From: Linnemannia schmuckeri
Lineage: Eukaryota; Mortierellomycota; Mortierellomycetes; Mortierellales; Mortierellaceae
Assembly: GCA_029449235.1 (NCBI GenBank)
Contig: JANATG010000006.1
Span: 868,001 to 932,000 of the forward strand
Direction of reading: 5' to 3'
DNA length: 64,000 bases
The notes below the pieces were generated by a model. That model was not told the DNA's origin. It ran no database searches and saw nothing but the letters and a program-made list of their open reading frames with translations. Position numbers and translations under genes: made by a program. Positions 21,872 to 34,257 of this stretch are shown one piece after another. The stretch's first letter is position 1, and each line of letters opens with the position of its first letter.

Positions 21872-23075
21872 TCGAGCTTGGCCTTTTTTTTTCCTTCTCT
21901 CTGTTTCGACCTTTGGTTTTGGGTGGTTGAGCTGAGCGCTTGTCTCGGATGAATGATGGGAAAGGTAGAAGAAAAGAAGAGAGAAAAAGAAGACGAATGT
22001 GTTTTGGGAGGAAGGAGTTGATGGGTAAGGAAAGAGCGGGATGTTCAAGAAGGAGAGAAAAAAAAAAGGGTTGGGCGCGGGTACAAGGGGCTAGGAAGGA
22101 AGGGAGGAAGGTAGGAAGGAAGGGATGTGAGATGGGGAAAAAGTGGGAAGGGTATGACAGAGAAGGGTGGGATGAAGGGTTGGAGGGAAGGAAGGAAAAG
22201 AGGTCCCTGGTGCAAGGGGGCAAGGAAGGGATGGGATGTGAAGGGAAAAGGAACGATGACGATGAAAGAAGACGAAAGGAAGAGGGGGAGTATTGTTAAG
22301 GAGAAAGAAGGACAGTAACAACGACGATGGGGAAGAAGGAAAAGAAAGAACCAACAAGAGAAGGGCACTTTTCCTTTTTTTTTTTTTTCCTTGGCTCTCG
22401 TACCCCAGTTTGAATAAGGTCAGGCACCCATTTGGCCCACCACCACCATGCAAACAATAATTAGCGCTTGCGCTGACACACAGTCATACATATGTATTTC
22501 CGTTTGCATCTCAAGCCCGCTCACTACACATGTACAATGCAAATGGGATCCCTTATTTTTCTCATACACACATCTCTCTTCCCTTGAGAGCAAAAATAAC
22601 TTTTTGTGTGCATGCTTTTTCATATTTTGCAGCTGACATTTTTAAAAAAAATAAGAGTTAGAAGATGGACTGCCTCTTCGCCGCCAGACCGGAGCACATA
22701 CTGTGACAAGGTTGTATGTGGCCTGATACAAAGGGATTCGATATGTTATGCGAAATGAAAAAAAAAGAAATAAAAATTCAAAATCCGGTGGGGAGTGGGG
22801 TGTGAAAAGGGGAGGGGTTCTTGATGGGGAGCTGGGGGAAAAGGATACTTTTCTAGAAAGATATCCATGTCCATCTTTTCGCCTTGTTCGTGCATGTGTG
22901 TATGTGTCATGGATCAATGACTCCCTTTCGTTTCCACTTTCAAGACATGCCATCAGAAAGGAAGAGAGAGAAAGAGAGAGAAACAGCTGATCAAACACAG
23001 AAAACAGTTTTTGTATCAATCAATCAATCTTTCCTGAAAAGAAAAAAAAATGAATTTGTATTGGATGAAGACACC
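21872..23075. other. Intergenic 1.2 kb: Nem1 promoter and Mid1 3' end
   Basis: Strongly purine-rich on the + strand at 21960-22350 (GGAAGG repeats) and a T run near 22375-22388. The long frames seen on both strands here are composition artefacts. No gene supported. Confidence 0.6.
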
Positions 23076-25050
23076 TTAGAACACAACAGCGCCAATGGCA
23101 CTGACAAGCACCAAAAGGGCACCAAATCCCTTCAGTTGTACCAGCACTCGGCTTGCTGCAGACGGCACAGGCACAACACCAAGTCCGTTGCATCGGAACC
23201 CATGCTCGTTCATCTTGGCATAGTTCCCGCCCATGTTCTTCACCGGACAGTCAAATCCCAAAAAGTTGGGGCAACTCTGCACCACATCATAGCACAGATC
23301 AATACACGGCAATACCTCTCCGTACTGCCCTGGATCCATCAACGGATTCTGCAACAACTGTGAGATCGCCCCCCTCGATGTGTTCGTCCTTCGCTCAACA
23401 ACAACTGCTCCACTCGTCCTGTCAATCAAATAAGGGTTCTCGACCGTATCCGGATTCAATAAGGGTGCTGGCGAATATCCAATGTTCCGTTTATCCGTCA
23501 CATCATCCACATCCGTGCACCGCGGGATCGAGATACTACAGAGCCACCGACGATACGCTCGCGAACAATCTGTACAATTCCTAATCAGCGAATACTGCGA
23601 TCTCGAACAATCGTACTGCTCCAGCACACGATCAAAGTTGTCCATCAAGTTGCTAGTGAAATTGTCATAAAAGTTCTTGATATCCAGTCTAGCCGTCGCA
23701 TTGACTCCTCCTTGCAAAGTCGATTGGGGCGTGATGGGGACCGAATAGGCAACCTCCCGACAGAACTCCAAATCTGTAATCAACACACAGTTGTCCCGCT
23801 TCTTGGTTGTAAATGTTGTCATTGCAAACATGACCTCAGCTCCCGCGTGGTTCAGGACATCCGTGATAAAGAACGCCGTATAGTTGGTTCCTGGAGTGAG
23901 GGACTGAACAAAGACTTGACGCCGTTGGCCAAACTTTTCAAAGGTTGGTTCTGCAGGCAAGATCTCCGTTCCCATTGATCCATCAAGGTTGCTGGTACGA
24001 TTGGTCTGAGTGACAATCATGTTGGTTTTGGTGAGAGGAACGGGCTGAATGACTTCAATGGCGCAGAGCGAGCGAGTTAGACCGATGGGAAGGGTGTCCG
24101 AGTTGACGAGGAAGACCTTGAAGGTCGGCACAGCCGTAAAGTTATGTGTCAAGAAGCTGGCGCTCACATTATCCGTGTCATCCAGAACCAAGCCCTGTGC
24201 CGTCTGATAGTCCTGAACATAGCCTAAATAGAAAATAAAAAAAGTATGAGTATTCTCTAATCTGTCCGTAATTTACTCAAGGTCTAGCCCTGTCATGAGG
24301 TTTACCTTGAGTGGATGCGCCGACTTCTACAGCCCAGTCTCCTGTCCATGTTCCAGTGAGGGTGGGCGCGTGCAGACTGAAAAAGACATCCTTCTTCGTC
24401 TTGACTGTAAACCGGATCAGACCATCCTCGCTGTACTCTGGCTGGATCGCTTGTCCAGGCCCGGGGAGGGGTTGACTCGTTGATGTTGATACATACAGCT
24501 CAAGGGGAGGACAGAGAGTGCTCCCTGACTTTGGAGTTGAGCATGTCGAAACAGAGATAAACACCACGTAGTCACCATCGGGTCCAGGCGAGGGTACAGT
24601 CGGGGCAATGGTCCTTGTTGAAGCGGGAGTTCCTGTAGTTGCGGTAGGAGTAACAGGAGTTTGGGGTGCCTGCCGTTTTTGAAGATTCTGAACGTTGTTG
24701 TTATTGCCAGGGTGAAAGATGATACGCTCAAGCTGTCTCTTTACAGGCAGGCTTTGTCTCTGTACAATAGAAAAGTGATATGTTTGAAGTTGACCCTGGG
24801 CGACCTTGTCGGCAACGACTTGTCCGTCTTGGAGTTCCCTGGTGCCTGGTGGGAGTGGTGCAGGCGCAGGAGGAGGCGTTGGTGGAGCGACTGGTGTGGA
24901 GGAAGGTGTGACTAAAGTGGAGGTTGTAGGTTGAGTAAGAGTTGTTGTTGAAGTCTGAGCGAGGGCAATTGAGACCACAGCGGCAAGGTACAGAGCAAGC
25001 GAGAGTAGCCTCCAGGACGACCTTAGTCGCACTTTAGCGTTGTGTAGCAT
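23076..25050 (-). CDS. MID1: Mid1-type stretch-activated calcium channel subunit
   Basis: Two exons, 25050-24306 and 24223-23076, with an 82-base intron; 630 residues. The signal peptide (about 1-31, ending SIALA) is followed by a Thr/Pro-rich stretch. The ectodomain has many N-glycosylation sites (NVSAS, NFTAV, NRTS, NYTAF, NATA, NFTS, NCTD). The C-terminal half carries the Mid1 cysteine-rich regions: EQYDCSRSQYSLIRNCTDC, RRWLCSISIPRC, LPCIDLCYDVVQSCPNFLGF and CPV, then HGFRCNGLG. It ends in a hydrophobic tail (LLVLVSAIGAVVF). Family knowledge: Mid1 partners Cch1 in the high-affinity plasma-membrane calcium channel used in mating, ER stress and hyphal growth. Yeast Mid1 is 548 residues, so the length fits. 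Shares a 434-base divergent promoter with the MutY gene. Confidence 0.92.
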
Positions 25051-25484
25051 TGAATAAGGTGTAAGAGGATAAATAAAAATAAATGAAGATTGCTAAAGGT
25101 GTGGTTGCATCGAGAACGAGGGGAGGTGAGAGAGGACGAAGAGTTGAAAGGACGAAAGGATGAAGGGGATGCAGAAGCAGGTACGGGTAGGGTGCTGGCG
25201 AATGAAAGGAGAGAAGTAGGGCGAAGTGGAATGGAGTGGAGCGAAGTGGAGGAGAGGAAGGAGAAGAAGGGATGCAAGGGGCCTTGATGAACCCAAACAA
25301 CAAAAAGAAAAAAGGAAAAGGAAAGGCGTGGACAGGTTTGTCGCAGCCTACATTGCTGTTCACAGCCTCTTTCTCAAGCAAAATAAAAAAAAAAAAATAA
25401 TAATAATTGCAGGGCTCCTCGGAGAATGTTGCTCCTTCGTTTTGTCTCTTTCAAGCAAACATTGTGACATCCACACTCACCTCA
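25051..25484. promoter_or_regulatory. Divergent promoter of Mid1 and MutY genes
   Basis: 434 bases between two divergent ATGs. The left half is purine-rich GGAGAGGAAGGA-like, and an A-rich run is near 25387. No coding evidence beyond the possible upstream extension of MutY (in-frame ATG at 25407). Confidence 0.5.
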
Positions 25485-27797
25485 ATGACCATGCCGTCCT
25501 CAGGAGAGCCACAGCAAGGAGGATCAAGACCAACCAGGATAGCCGCAACAAAGGCCGCTCTCGCCATCCGCAACAACGCCACCGACACCACCGACACCAC
25601 CGACGATGCTACTACGGACACTCTCAAAACATCACAAAGGTCCAAGGTCATCGACAAGTCCGAGGACGCGTTTGCAGAGATCATGTCCAATCGATCCCGG
25701 ATAAGGACCGTCAAAGCTCAAAAAAAGTCATCAGCAACTACAGCCGCAAACCAGACCCTCTTGGATGATACCAGTATCAATTCGGACCTTAGAGACTCGA
25801 TCCCAGACATGGAAGATTTGGTGGCGGAAGCAGCCAAAGCTCGGATCACAGGAGAACATTCGCCAGGCTACCACCGATTCCTCACAGCAGCATCTCGTCA
25901 ACGGATACATGATGGACTTTTGGCCTGGTACGACATCAACCACAGGAAGTTACCCTGGCGTCGTGATTATCATAGTCCGGTCAAGGATGAGGACAAGGTG
26001 CCTGGTCAACGCGCCTATGAGGTCTGGGTGTCTGAGATCATGTGTCAACAGACTCAGGTCGGGACCGTAATACCTTACTTTAACACCTGGATGACAAAGT
26101 GGCCCACAATTGCTGCATTAGCTGCTGCTGACATCGAGGAAGTTAATAAGGTCTGGACTGGACTTGGGTATTACTCCCGTGCTTTTCGGTTACATACAGG
26201 AGCACAAAAGGTTTTGAAAGAGTTCAACGGTGTCTTGCCGAGGTATGAGTGCCATGTGTTGTCTACAAACATCGTTGGTTCGGCATTGGACTATTAAGCC
26301 TGTATCTCACCCTTTCTCTAATATCCGAACTGAAATAGTGACCCTGTGCTGTTGGAGAAAGAAGTCCCTGGAGTAGGACGGTACACCGCAGGAGCAATTG
26401 TTTCTCATGCGTACAATGTGCCTGCTGAGCTGGTCGATGGAAATGTCATTCGTGTCCTCTCAAGGCTGCGGGCTATCGGAGGAGACGTGAAGAGTTCTAA
26501 AGTTATTGATCTGCACTGGTAAGGCCATCGATCTCGTACCTGACCCTAGGCATTGCAATTGAACAACGCTGAATTGTTGCTGATCAATACATCCTTCCTC
26601 TTCAGGCGTGTAGCAAAGGACTTGTTGAATAAGGATCGGCCAGGGTGTTTCAATCAGGCGCTTATGGAGATGGGAGCTGTGGTCTGCACCCCTCAGAATC
26701 CCAAGTGTGGCGAATGTCCAGTTCAATCAAGTTGCAGAGCATATGCCGAGGTAATTATTTCACCTCCATAAATATTTGCAAGGCGATATGGCTTGAAGAT
26801 GAGCGCAATGCCGCTGACACTAAATTTTGCCATTGTTTAATAGGCCATTGACTTGAGGCGTAGTAGGAGAGAGGCGATCGGGGCTTCCAAAAAACGCGAG
26901 AACGTGGATGACGCTGATCAGGATGCGGATGAAAAGTGTGAGTTGTGCTTGCCAGAGACAGAAACTGAAGGAAAGGAGCAAGGGTTGGTCACTCAGTATC
27001 CGCGAAAAGCTCTCAAAAAGGCACCCAGAGAAGAAGGTAACTTCACTGCGCATCGATTGTTTTTCTCCGCTGATTCTTCCACGATATGCATTGAACAAGA
27101 GCTGATTGTTTGTGTCGATTTTTTTTGTTTGTTAGAATGTGCGGTGTCTATTCTAGAGCGTAGGACGACCAGTTCAGAGACAGGCGAGACAAAATCAACG
27201 TTCTTGCTAGTCAAGCGTCCAGAGAAGGGACTGTTGGCAGGGATGTGGGAGTTTCCTACGGTGGAACAGGACCAACTGCAGGCACGCCACAAGATGTCAT
27301 CGCTCTCGACATATAAGCAACGATCAGAGTCGAGTCGCGAGTACCTTGTTGACACGCTGAAGCTGGACTGGGTCAAATCCTTTACGTATATTCAGCGGCG
27401 AGATCTTGGAAGTGTCCAGCACTTATTCTCGCATATCCGCAAGACCTATCATGTAGAGTGGGTGCTTATTCAGGGACAGACCGAAGGTCAGGAAATGAAG
27501 GCAGCCAAGTCGTCAAAATCGAAGCAAGGAAGTGTCCCAGAGACTGAGTGGCTTTCGACTGAGGAGCTAGCTACGGCTGCTATTCCGACAGGAATCAACA
27601 AGACGTTTCAGCTGCTCCAAAAGTTTAAAGAGACAAATGAATCCTTAACTAGCGGCAAACGGAAAGTCACCGGTGCAGCTAGTACTGCATTGAGCGATGG
27701 TCTTGAACGAGACAAGAAGAAGGTGAAGAAGGAGATAAAAAAGGAGAACGACGGCGGACAGGCCACTCTTTCGGCGTTCTTTACGCGAGCCAAATGA
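25485..27797 (+). CDS. MutY/MUTYH adenine DNA glycosylase
   Basis: Exons 25485-26242, 26339-26518, 26606-26750, 26844-27036 and 27136-27797 join in frame, 645 residues. The catalytic Glu is in VSEIMCQQTQVGT and the helix-hairpin-helix is VPGVGRYTAGA. The catalytic Asp is in VDGNVIRVLSR. The [4Fe-4S] ligands follow the C-x6-C-x2-C-x5-C pattern in CTPQNPKCGECPVQSSC. The C-terminal NUDIX-like domain (FLLVKRPEKGLLAGMWEFP, then HLFSHIRKTYHVEW) reads 8-oxoG. The last residues contain QATLSAFF, a match to the PCNA-binding PIP box QxxLxxFF, next to a Lys-rich nuclear-localisation-like stretch. Family knowledge: removes adenine opposite 8-oxoguanine. An N-terminal about 130-residue Thr/Asp/Ala-rich extension precedes the catalytic domain. 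ATG choice between 25407, 25485 and 25491 is uncertain. Confidence 0.95.
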
Positions 27798-27910
27798 ATA
27801 AAAATTTCGCAGTCGTGCCCCACTTCAAAGTAAAATAGGAGCGAGCGGTTGTTTTTCTTTTACTTTTTACTTTTTCCGTCCACACCATCACCCACCTCCC
27901 TTTTGCCACC

Positions 27911-28908
27911 ATGGTAATAACTTTTTTTCTTGACACCACCTCACCGAGCACCACATATCGCCGTCATAATATTACCCTCTAGGCCCCACAATGCGCAGAT
28001 TCGAATCCTAACACATCCCCTTCTCTGATTTGAACACCTTAGCCCATCCTCGCCCTTCAAATCAAAGCCGAGCTTGAGAACATCACCGAGCTGATCCCCG
28101 CCGACGCCGACCACACCTGGCACTTCAAGGTCCAGTGCACCAAGTGTCGTGAAATCGACTCGAACGTCATTACCATGAACGCCATTGTAAGATATTTGGA
28201 TTTGTGTGATTGTATTTTGCTTTTTAGTTGTGTGTTCATTAGAGTAAAAATGGTGTAAACTCTCGCGAGAAAGGAACGAAGAACGTAGCTGACCTGACTA
28301 ATTTTTTGTGTTTATCAATGCCATTTAGGATAAAGCTGAGATGGGTTCTGGACGCGGTGAGGCCAACTTGGTTATGAAGTGCAAGTTCTGCAAGTGCGAG
28401 AGCTCTGCCGGTAAGCTACCTCAACCGACATCTGTTCAGCTTTGCTTCTTATTCCCGAACGCAGTCGATGTTCAATGAGGAATTCTCACGCAACCCTTGT
28501 TATGCTACAATTTGTTTTTGTTCATAATGCAGATATTATCTCCAAGCCCGTCGCTTACGAGATTGAGAACAACGACAAGTATGCCACGATTGTCACGGTC
28601 GAGTGCCGTGGATTGGAGTTGGTTGGCTTTGAGCCCAGAGGGGGATGGAAGGCCAAAGGTGCCGAGTCTGGTACTCCCTTTGAGGATATTGATCTCACTG
28701 ACGGTGACTGGGCTGACTACGACGAGAAGGTAAGGCGAAGCATGGATATTTATTTTCAGGATGGAAATAAGGAGCAATCTTTCTTTGCCAGTATGGATGG
28801 AATGTGGTGTAGCTAACCACTTCTTTACTATTTGGGATTGGACGTGTATAGAGCGAGCTCCCTGTTGCTATCAGCAGCATCGAATCCAAGTTCGTCAAGG
28901 TCAAGTAA
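27911..28908 (+). CDS. CZIB/UPF0587 (DUF866) CXXC zinc-binding protein
   Basis: Five exons: 27911-27913 (the ATG alone), 28043-28186, 28329-28410, 28533-28729 and 28852-28908, about 160 residues. The protein begins MPILALQIKAELENITEL and keeps both zinc-binding pairs (CTKC near residue 34; CKFC near 70, followed by KCESS). It ends with the typical ECRG.EL..F.P..GW and SELPVAISSIESKFVKVK. Family knowledge: a conserved eukaryotic protein of about 160 residues (human C1orf123/CZIB) that binds zinc with four cysteines; its role is poorly known. The start is supported by a GCCACCATGG context with GTAATA directly after the ATG. The first possible acceptor (before 27984) would give a stop, so the acceptor at 28041-28042 is used. 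AATAAA at 28946-28951. Confidence 0.9.
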
Positions 28909-29183
28909 ACATTGCAGGATGTCACCCACTAATACCTAGAACAAGAATAAAAACGATCAAGAGCTGGATGTTGTGAAAGGAATCATGGATCATTAGCCTT
29001 GTGGAAGGTGCGTGTCATCAGTGGATATTGCCATCTGAAGGCACCTGAGGACGAAGCAGGATATTCAAGGCTTCGGATTATGGACGTGGATCCAGGAAAG
29101 GTTTATATACTCTTGACATTGGTATTTATTCAACAGCAAACCTATCCCTTCAACACAGCGACGATAAACGACTCGTACAAGAC

Positions 29184-31037
29184 ATGCAGAGTATGCATTC
29201 AGATACATCATTAACAGACACGACGACACGAATAATCGACATGTCACCATCATCTTCTACACCACCCAAGCATACTCTCTACGACGACACTCCAACCAGG
29301 GTAGAATCCCAACCAGTCCAGCCGTTCTTGGGCCTGCAGGCCAAACTCTCTCAAGCCTTCGCCTCCTACGCGGTTGTATTTTTTGTCATCTCGGCGTTTC
29401 AACTCTACAAGACCAGAACCGTAATCGGACAGTTCGCTGCTGACGCCAAAGTGTCAGTTGCCCAGGAATGCTACGCACTAGAAAAATCCCTCTCAACCGT
29501 CGCAACGCTCCCAAATATGGCCGCCCAAGGAATCAACCGAGGACTCGTCAATGCAGTCGAATCCTCGATCAGTCAGGTCGGGTATGGGTTAGTCGTGGTC
29601 CTGACAGGATTGATCTCGACGCTGGATCTTATCATGGGGCTCCTCACGGGTACTTGGCGCTGCTTTTTGGCCAACCTGGCGGATTCGGGGATTCCTTTGC
29701 TCTCGGATGTGGGTGTCGAGGGTGTTCAGGCGATTGATGAACTGAACGACGCGGTTCTGGATCTTTTGGCTGTGCCGTTCAACGGACTTGGCGAACTTAT
29801 TGAGAGAAAGATGGCGGATCCACAGATCGGGAACTTGGTTGCCATACCTGTTATGACGATTCCAAAGATTGTCTTTTGTGAGGAGGCGCTGGACTTGGCG
29901 GCTGTTGACAAATTGGCGAGCGGTCTCAGGCAGTGGATTTCTTATGGAACGATGATACTTTTGGCAACGGCATTTGCGGTGGTTTTGGGCAATATGGTCG
30001 TGATCTGGTGTCACCATAGGAGGTGGATGACTCATGTTGGACGAGTCCAGCAGCAGCTTTCGAGTATCGCGGCCGAGTCCTCGGGTGGACAAACAAAAGT
30101 AACGCCGTCAGAGACGCAGCAGGAGGATATGGATTTAGTCGACAAGCAGGATGACCCTGAGCAGAAAAAACTGGATGCTATGCGAATTAGTGACATGGTC
30201 CAACACCCGGCTCTCTACCGTTTTATGGACTGGTCATCGAAACGACTCTTCAAAACAGACGAGATCAAGCGAAATATCTACCTGTGGTTTCTCCACTACG
30301 TGTCTCATCCACCAGCCATCGTCTGTCTCTTTATTGGACTCCTCGGACTAGTCTTGACGGCTGGCAAGATCGCGCTCATTGAATACATGCGCCAGAATTA
30401 CCGCACAATCTTTGCGCCCGCTATCGCAGACCTCTCAGAGACGATCATCAACTCTGTTCAGGGCGCGATGCAAACAGCCTCGGTGACCTTTTCGACAGAG
30501 ACCAATTCAGCGCTTGCAGTAGTCGAGGCAGACTTAAACGAGGCCGTGTTTTCAGAGATCATCCGAGCAGCTGTAGATTTGAACAGTGCCCTGGTTCAGG
30601 TACAGACGACGTTGGTCGAAGGAGTGCGGACGGTGTTTGGAGAGTCAATTTTTGCAAAGTTTGCGGGAGCAGTGTTGCAGTGTCTGTTGTTTAATAAGTT
30701 GGAGGCCGTTGGGAGAGGGCTGAGCTGGGTGCAAGATAATGCTCAGATCAGGTTGCCGAGAGTCACGGAGGATATGCTGGTGATGGACAGGACTCAATTG
30801 AATGCTCTGGTTGTCGAGTCTGCTAATACCCTCATGAGCCCCTCTTCTTCAGTCAGGGGGGAAAAGATTGAGAATGCGATGAGTAGGGTTTATACGCAGT
30901 ATGAAGACGCGCTGCGACGAGAATTGCCCGTGTACTATGGTCTTGTCACAGTGTGGCTGATTATTCTGGTGCTTGGTCTGACAGGGGCAGCAAGGGCAGC
31001 AGGAGTCACTCGTTTGACGGACGGATCAGGGAATTGA
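29184..31037 (+). CDS. PRM1: Prm1-type plasma-membrane fusion protein
   Basis: Single exon, 617 residues; a second in-frame ATG at 29241 gives 598 and could be the true start. Five hydrophobic segments are visible: ASYAVVFFVISAFQ (about residue 60), VGYGLVVVLTGLISTLDLIMG (about 135), WISYGTMILLATAFAVVLG (about 255), HPPAIVCLFIGLLGLVLTAG (about 375) and YYGLVTVWLIILVLGLTGA (about 590). Two large extracellular loops with alternating helical heptads lie between them. This matches fungal Prm1 in order and spacing. Family knowledge: Prm1 promotes plasma-membrane merger during mating or vegetative cell fusion and forms a disulfide-linked dimer. It begins only 275 bases after the zinc-protein stop on the same strand. 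No intron is needed. Confidence 0.88.
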   Translation: MQSMHSDTSLTDTTTRIIDMSPSSSTPPKHTLYDDTPTRVESQPVQPFLGLQAKLSQAFASYAVVFFVISAFQLYKTRTVIGQFAADAKVSVAQECYALEKSLSTVATLPNMAAQGINRGLVNAVESSISQVGYGLVVVLTGLISTLDLIMGLLTGTWRCFLANLADSGIPLLSDVGVEGVQAIDELNDAVLDLLAVPFNGLGELIERKMADPQIGNLVAIPVMTIPKIVFCEEALDLAAVDKLASGLRQWISYGTMILLATAFAVVLGNMVVIWCHHRRWMTHVGRVQQQLSSIAAESSGGQTKVTPSETQQEDMDLVDKQDDPEQKKLDAMRISDMVQHPALYRFMDWSSKRLFKTDEIKRNIYLWFLHYVSHPPAIVCLFIGLLGLVLTAGKIALIEYMRQNYRTIFAPAIADLSETIINSVQGAMQTASVTFSTETNSALAVVEADLNEAVFSEIIRAAVDLNSALVQVQTTLVEGVRTVFGESIFAKFAGAVLQCLLFNKLEAVGRGLSWVQDNAQIRLPRVTEDMLVMDRTQLNALVVESANTLMSPSSSVRGEKIENAMSRVYTQYEDALRRELPVYYGLVTVWLIILVLGLTGAARAAGVTRLTDGSGN

Positions 31038-31250
31038 AGACGAGACTGCCATTCCTCTGCGAAATGGCGCCAACGTCGGTCGGAAATAAAAAATAATAAT
31101 CTTGCCCCTTGAAAGTAAGTTGCCGCCACTGCGCTTCGTCGTTATCAATGTCCTTTTTTGATGCATCTTTTCACTTTATTCTTCCTTCTTGCCAACACAT
31201 TTCTTTTCGACTCTTTACGACATAAAGGAATAAGGGAATCACTAAAATAA

Positions 31251-33202
31251 ATGACTACGGGATCAACAGACCTCATCTTTCTCGGAACAGGAACCTCCAG
31301 CGGCGTGGTACATTCACTCTCTTCTCTCTCCTCTCTCTCCTGGCCTAGCCCGTTACTGTTGTTGCATCGCCTTTGCACAGTGGACAATTACTCCATTCCA
31401 CACGAAAAGTATGAACTTTCTAACCACAATGAGTCACTCTACTCCTTTTTTTCCGTTCCACCTTTCTCTCGCTCTTTTCGGCTTTTTCCTCGGTAGCCGT
31501 CTGTCCCCTGTCTGACAGACCCGAACCCGACTTGCAAGGTGTGCTTGTCGACACTGGAACCTGAGGGTGTCAAGAACATCAAGCGCAACACTAGTGCTAT
31601 GATCCACTTTATGCACGAGGACGGTCGCGAGAGGTACTTGTAGTAATTGCTGCGATCTAGGGAATGGAGGTATGGGTGACGAGATGGAAAGGGACAAGGA
31701 TTGGACAAGGGAGGGGCACTCATCACAGGACTGATAGACAGTCGACCAAATTGCTAACGGCTTTCTGAAATTTTTGTTACTGTAGGAATATTCTGATCGA
31801 TTGTGGAAAGAGCTTCTATGAGTCAGCAAGGCAATGGTTTAGACTGCACAACCTCCACCGCATTGATGCCTTGGTAAGTCAAGAAAAGTTAAGCTTGCCT
31901 TCACACAGCATAACTCTCAATGGTCGAACAGCTACAGTGACATATCGACCCATCGACCGTTAACTAATGGTATGCTATTATGTATAATTAACAATTATAG
32001 GTGATCACACACGCCCATGCGGATGCATACTACGGGATGGACGACCTTCGGTCATGGTGTCTGCTTGACAAGGAGAACCCACACAGCATCCCCGTCTATC
32101 TTGATCAGAACACTATGGACACGCTGTCGAACACTTTCCCTTATATGGTTGACTCTTCCAAGGCTACAGGAGGTGGTGACATCCCTTCGTTCCAGTACAA
32201 TATTATTGAGCATGATAAGGACTTTGTGGTTGAAGGTATCACTTTCACCCCATTGCCAGGTAAATTTTCAGGATGGCTTTTCTGATGTTTTGATGGTTTG
32301 TAAGGAAATGTATTGAGGAGGAAGACGCGAAGGGAGATATTTGATGGGCTGAGATAGCTTAAGGAGGGAGAAAACAGATCCTGCGTGTGTATTGAGATGA
32401 AAAAGGGACGCCGAGAGAAGATTTTATTTACATGAGGAATATCTAGTAGGGAGGAAAGTGATCCTACGAATGTATTGTGAAGAAAACAGTAGGGAAAATG
32501 GAGATCTGATGGAATATGCGGCACAGTAAGAAAGGAGGGAGATGCTCTAGTTCGGGAGACCGTCCGCGACGAGGCACTAACATGATGGTACTATCACATC
32601 TTCTCACCTCTAGTCCACCATGGCAAGTTCATGACGACGGGTGAGCCGTTTTGGTCGCTCGGCTTCCGTTTCAGAGACCTCAGTTGGGTCTCAGACTGTT
32701 CTACTATACCCGAAAGCACTACCGCCAAGATTACTGGATCTAAAGTGTTAGTTATCGACGGATTGAAGGGTATGTGTCAAAAAACACCTGTGTAATTATT
32801 TGGGCGATATTTTTTTTTGTTTGAGGGAAGTGTGGCAATCCTACTTGTCCGTGTTTTGCCTTACTGAGTTTTTGATCTTTTCTACTTTTTCGTCCAAACC
32901 CCTCAATGAACTCTGCATTATTAACAAGCAATTGCTCGATCTCCATTGTTCCCACATCGCGAAAAAAAATATACATATCTCTTGGGAAAAAAATATTAGA
33001 AACGACACACCCCTCTCACTTCAGCATCCCCGAGGCGATCGAGTACACGAACAGTCTGGACCCGAAACCCGAGCGTGCTTTTATTGTCGGATTCTGCCAT
33101 ACCGTCGACCATTATGTCGAAGATGCGAAAATGCGGGCCTTGGACAGCGAGAGTCACCCCGAAATCAGGATCGCGTACGACGGTCAAAGGATTAACTTTT
33201 AG
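31251..33202 (+). CDS. Metallo-beta-lactamase-fold hydrolase (PhnP-like, SPCC777.06c type)
   Basis: Six exons: 31251-31307, 31497-31633, 31786-31873, 32001-32259, 32614-32769 and 33000-33202; 299 residues. It opens with LIFLGTGTSSGVPSVPCLTD, typical of the family, followed by a paired-cysteine patch CLTDPNPTCKVC. The metal site shows as NILIDCGKSF (beta strand), VITHAHADAYYGMDDLR (HxHxDxxxG), VHHGK, VIDG and a final FCHTVDHY near the end. Family knowledge: related to PhnP cyclic phosphodiesterases and fungal MBL hydrolases of unknown substrate. Intron 4 (32260-32613) is the longest at 354 bases. All junctions are GT-AG and in phase. The exact substrate is not assignable. Confidence 0.88.
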
Positions 33203-34257
33203 AATGAAAATTACAACCAAACAAAAATGATCGTTTAGTCATTTTTTTTAGACCTCAGTCTGCATTCTTTTTTCCCGTTCTTTCTTTCGAGTACAATAGA
33301 GTGTACATTATGCGCGTTTGTGTGAGTATCGTTGTAGGGCTACTTTATTGTGGGAGCAATAGCGTGCATGCTCTGGTTTGTTTTGAGACAGGCGATGCAA
33401 GGTGAAAAAAGGAAAAAAACACCGAAAAAAAAAAAAAAAAAAAAAAAGATAAGCTGATGCACCTTTGAGGAAAACAAAACAGCAATAAAGCGGGTCAATG
33501 AACACTTGACCACGCGGCATGGGCCTTCCCGATTTGTAATTGTGGTCTGTATGTCACGAACTTGGAAGACAGGGTCTAGTCCTTCTGTCTTTTTTTTTCG
33601 GTTGAACTACAGATCTTAAGCACACCCCTACCTTCGTTCCTTGGCCACATTGAAAGAAACGTCATGCATAATTACGTGGAAGATGGAAGAGAAAACATAA
33701 GTCCTCCCGACTCTAACTCCTTTGGAGTAAGTGGCAAAACATCGAGAGAAAGAGATCTGTTTTGTTGTCCATCTACGAGAAGAAAAAGGGAGCTGAAGAG
33801 GCAAGCAAGGGTGAGAGAAAAGCCATGTGTAGAAGGTGGCACTTTTTCACTCCCTTTCACGGGCCAAAAGAAAACAAATGACACATACGTGTTGATTGGG
33901 GCAAAAGGAGACAAATAAGAATCGACTGCCCTCTTTAGTTTTCCTAACTGAGTTCTAACAGGTTGGATGGGGTATGGCACGTTAGTATGCCATCTTTTTG
34001 AAGTGGCGTTGGGAGGAGAGTGGGGGAGTATGAAGGGTACGGGACTAAGGAGTGTATGGGAGCATGGAGAGCATGGGAATAGGATATCTGTATTTGCACA
34101 GGACTGGGTAATAGGGCTCGCTCAATCGGTACGAAATACAAATAAGGAAGGTAAGCGCAGTTGGATAGAGTAAAGGTGGGGCCAGGAAAAAACAAAATGG
34201 CTAGTTGCTGAATAACTGTATTCATGGTCTGGACAGGAGCCCGAGTCAAGATTTTTT

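Noticed and set aside
22045..22453. Frames between the Nem1 and Mid1 genes
   Set aside because: Reads of GGAAGG-type tracts; Pro/Ser/Phe-rich without conservation signs.
27999..28010. tRNA-like B-box (GATTCGAATCC) in the CZIB intron
   Set aside because: No matching T-stem, A-box or acceptor stem around it.
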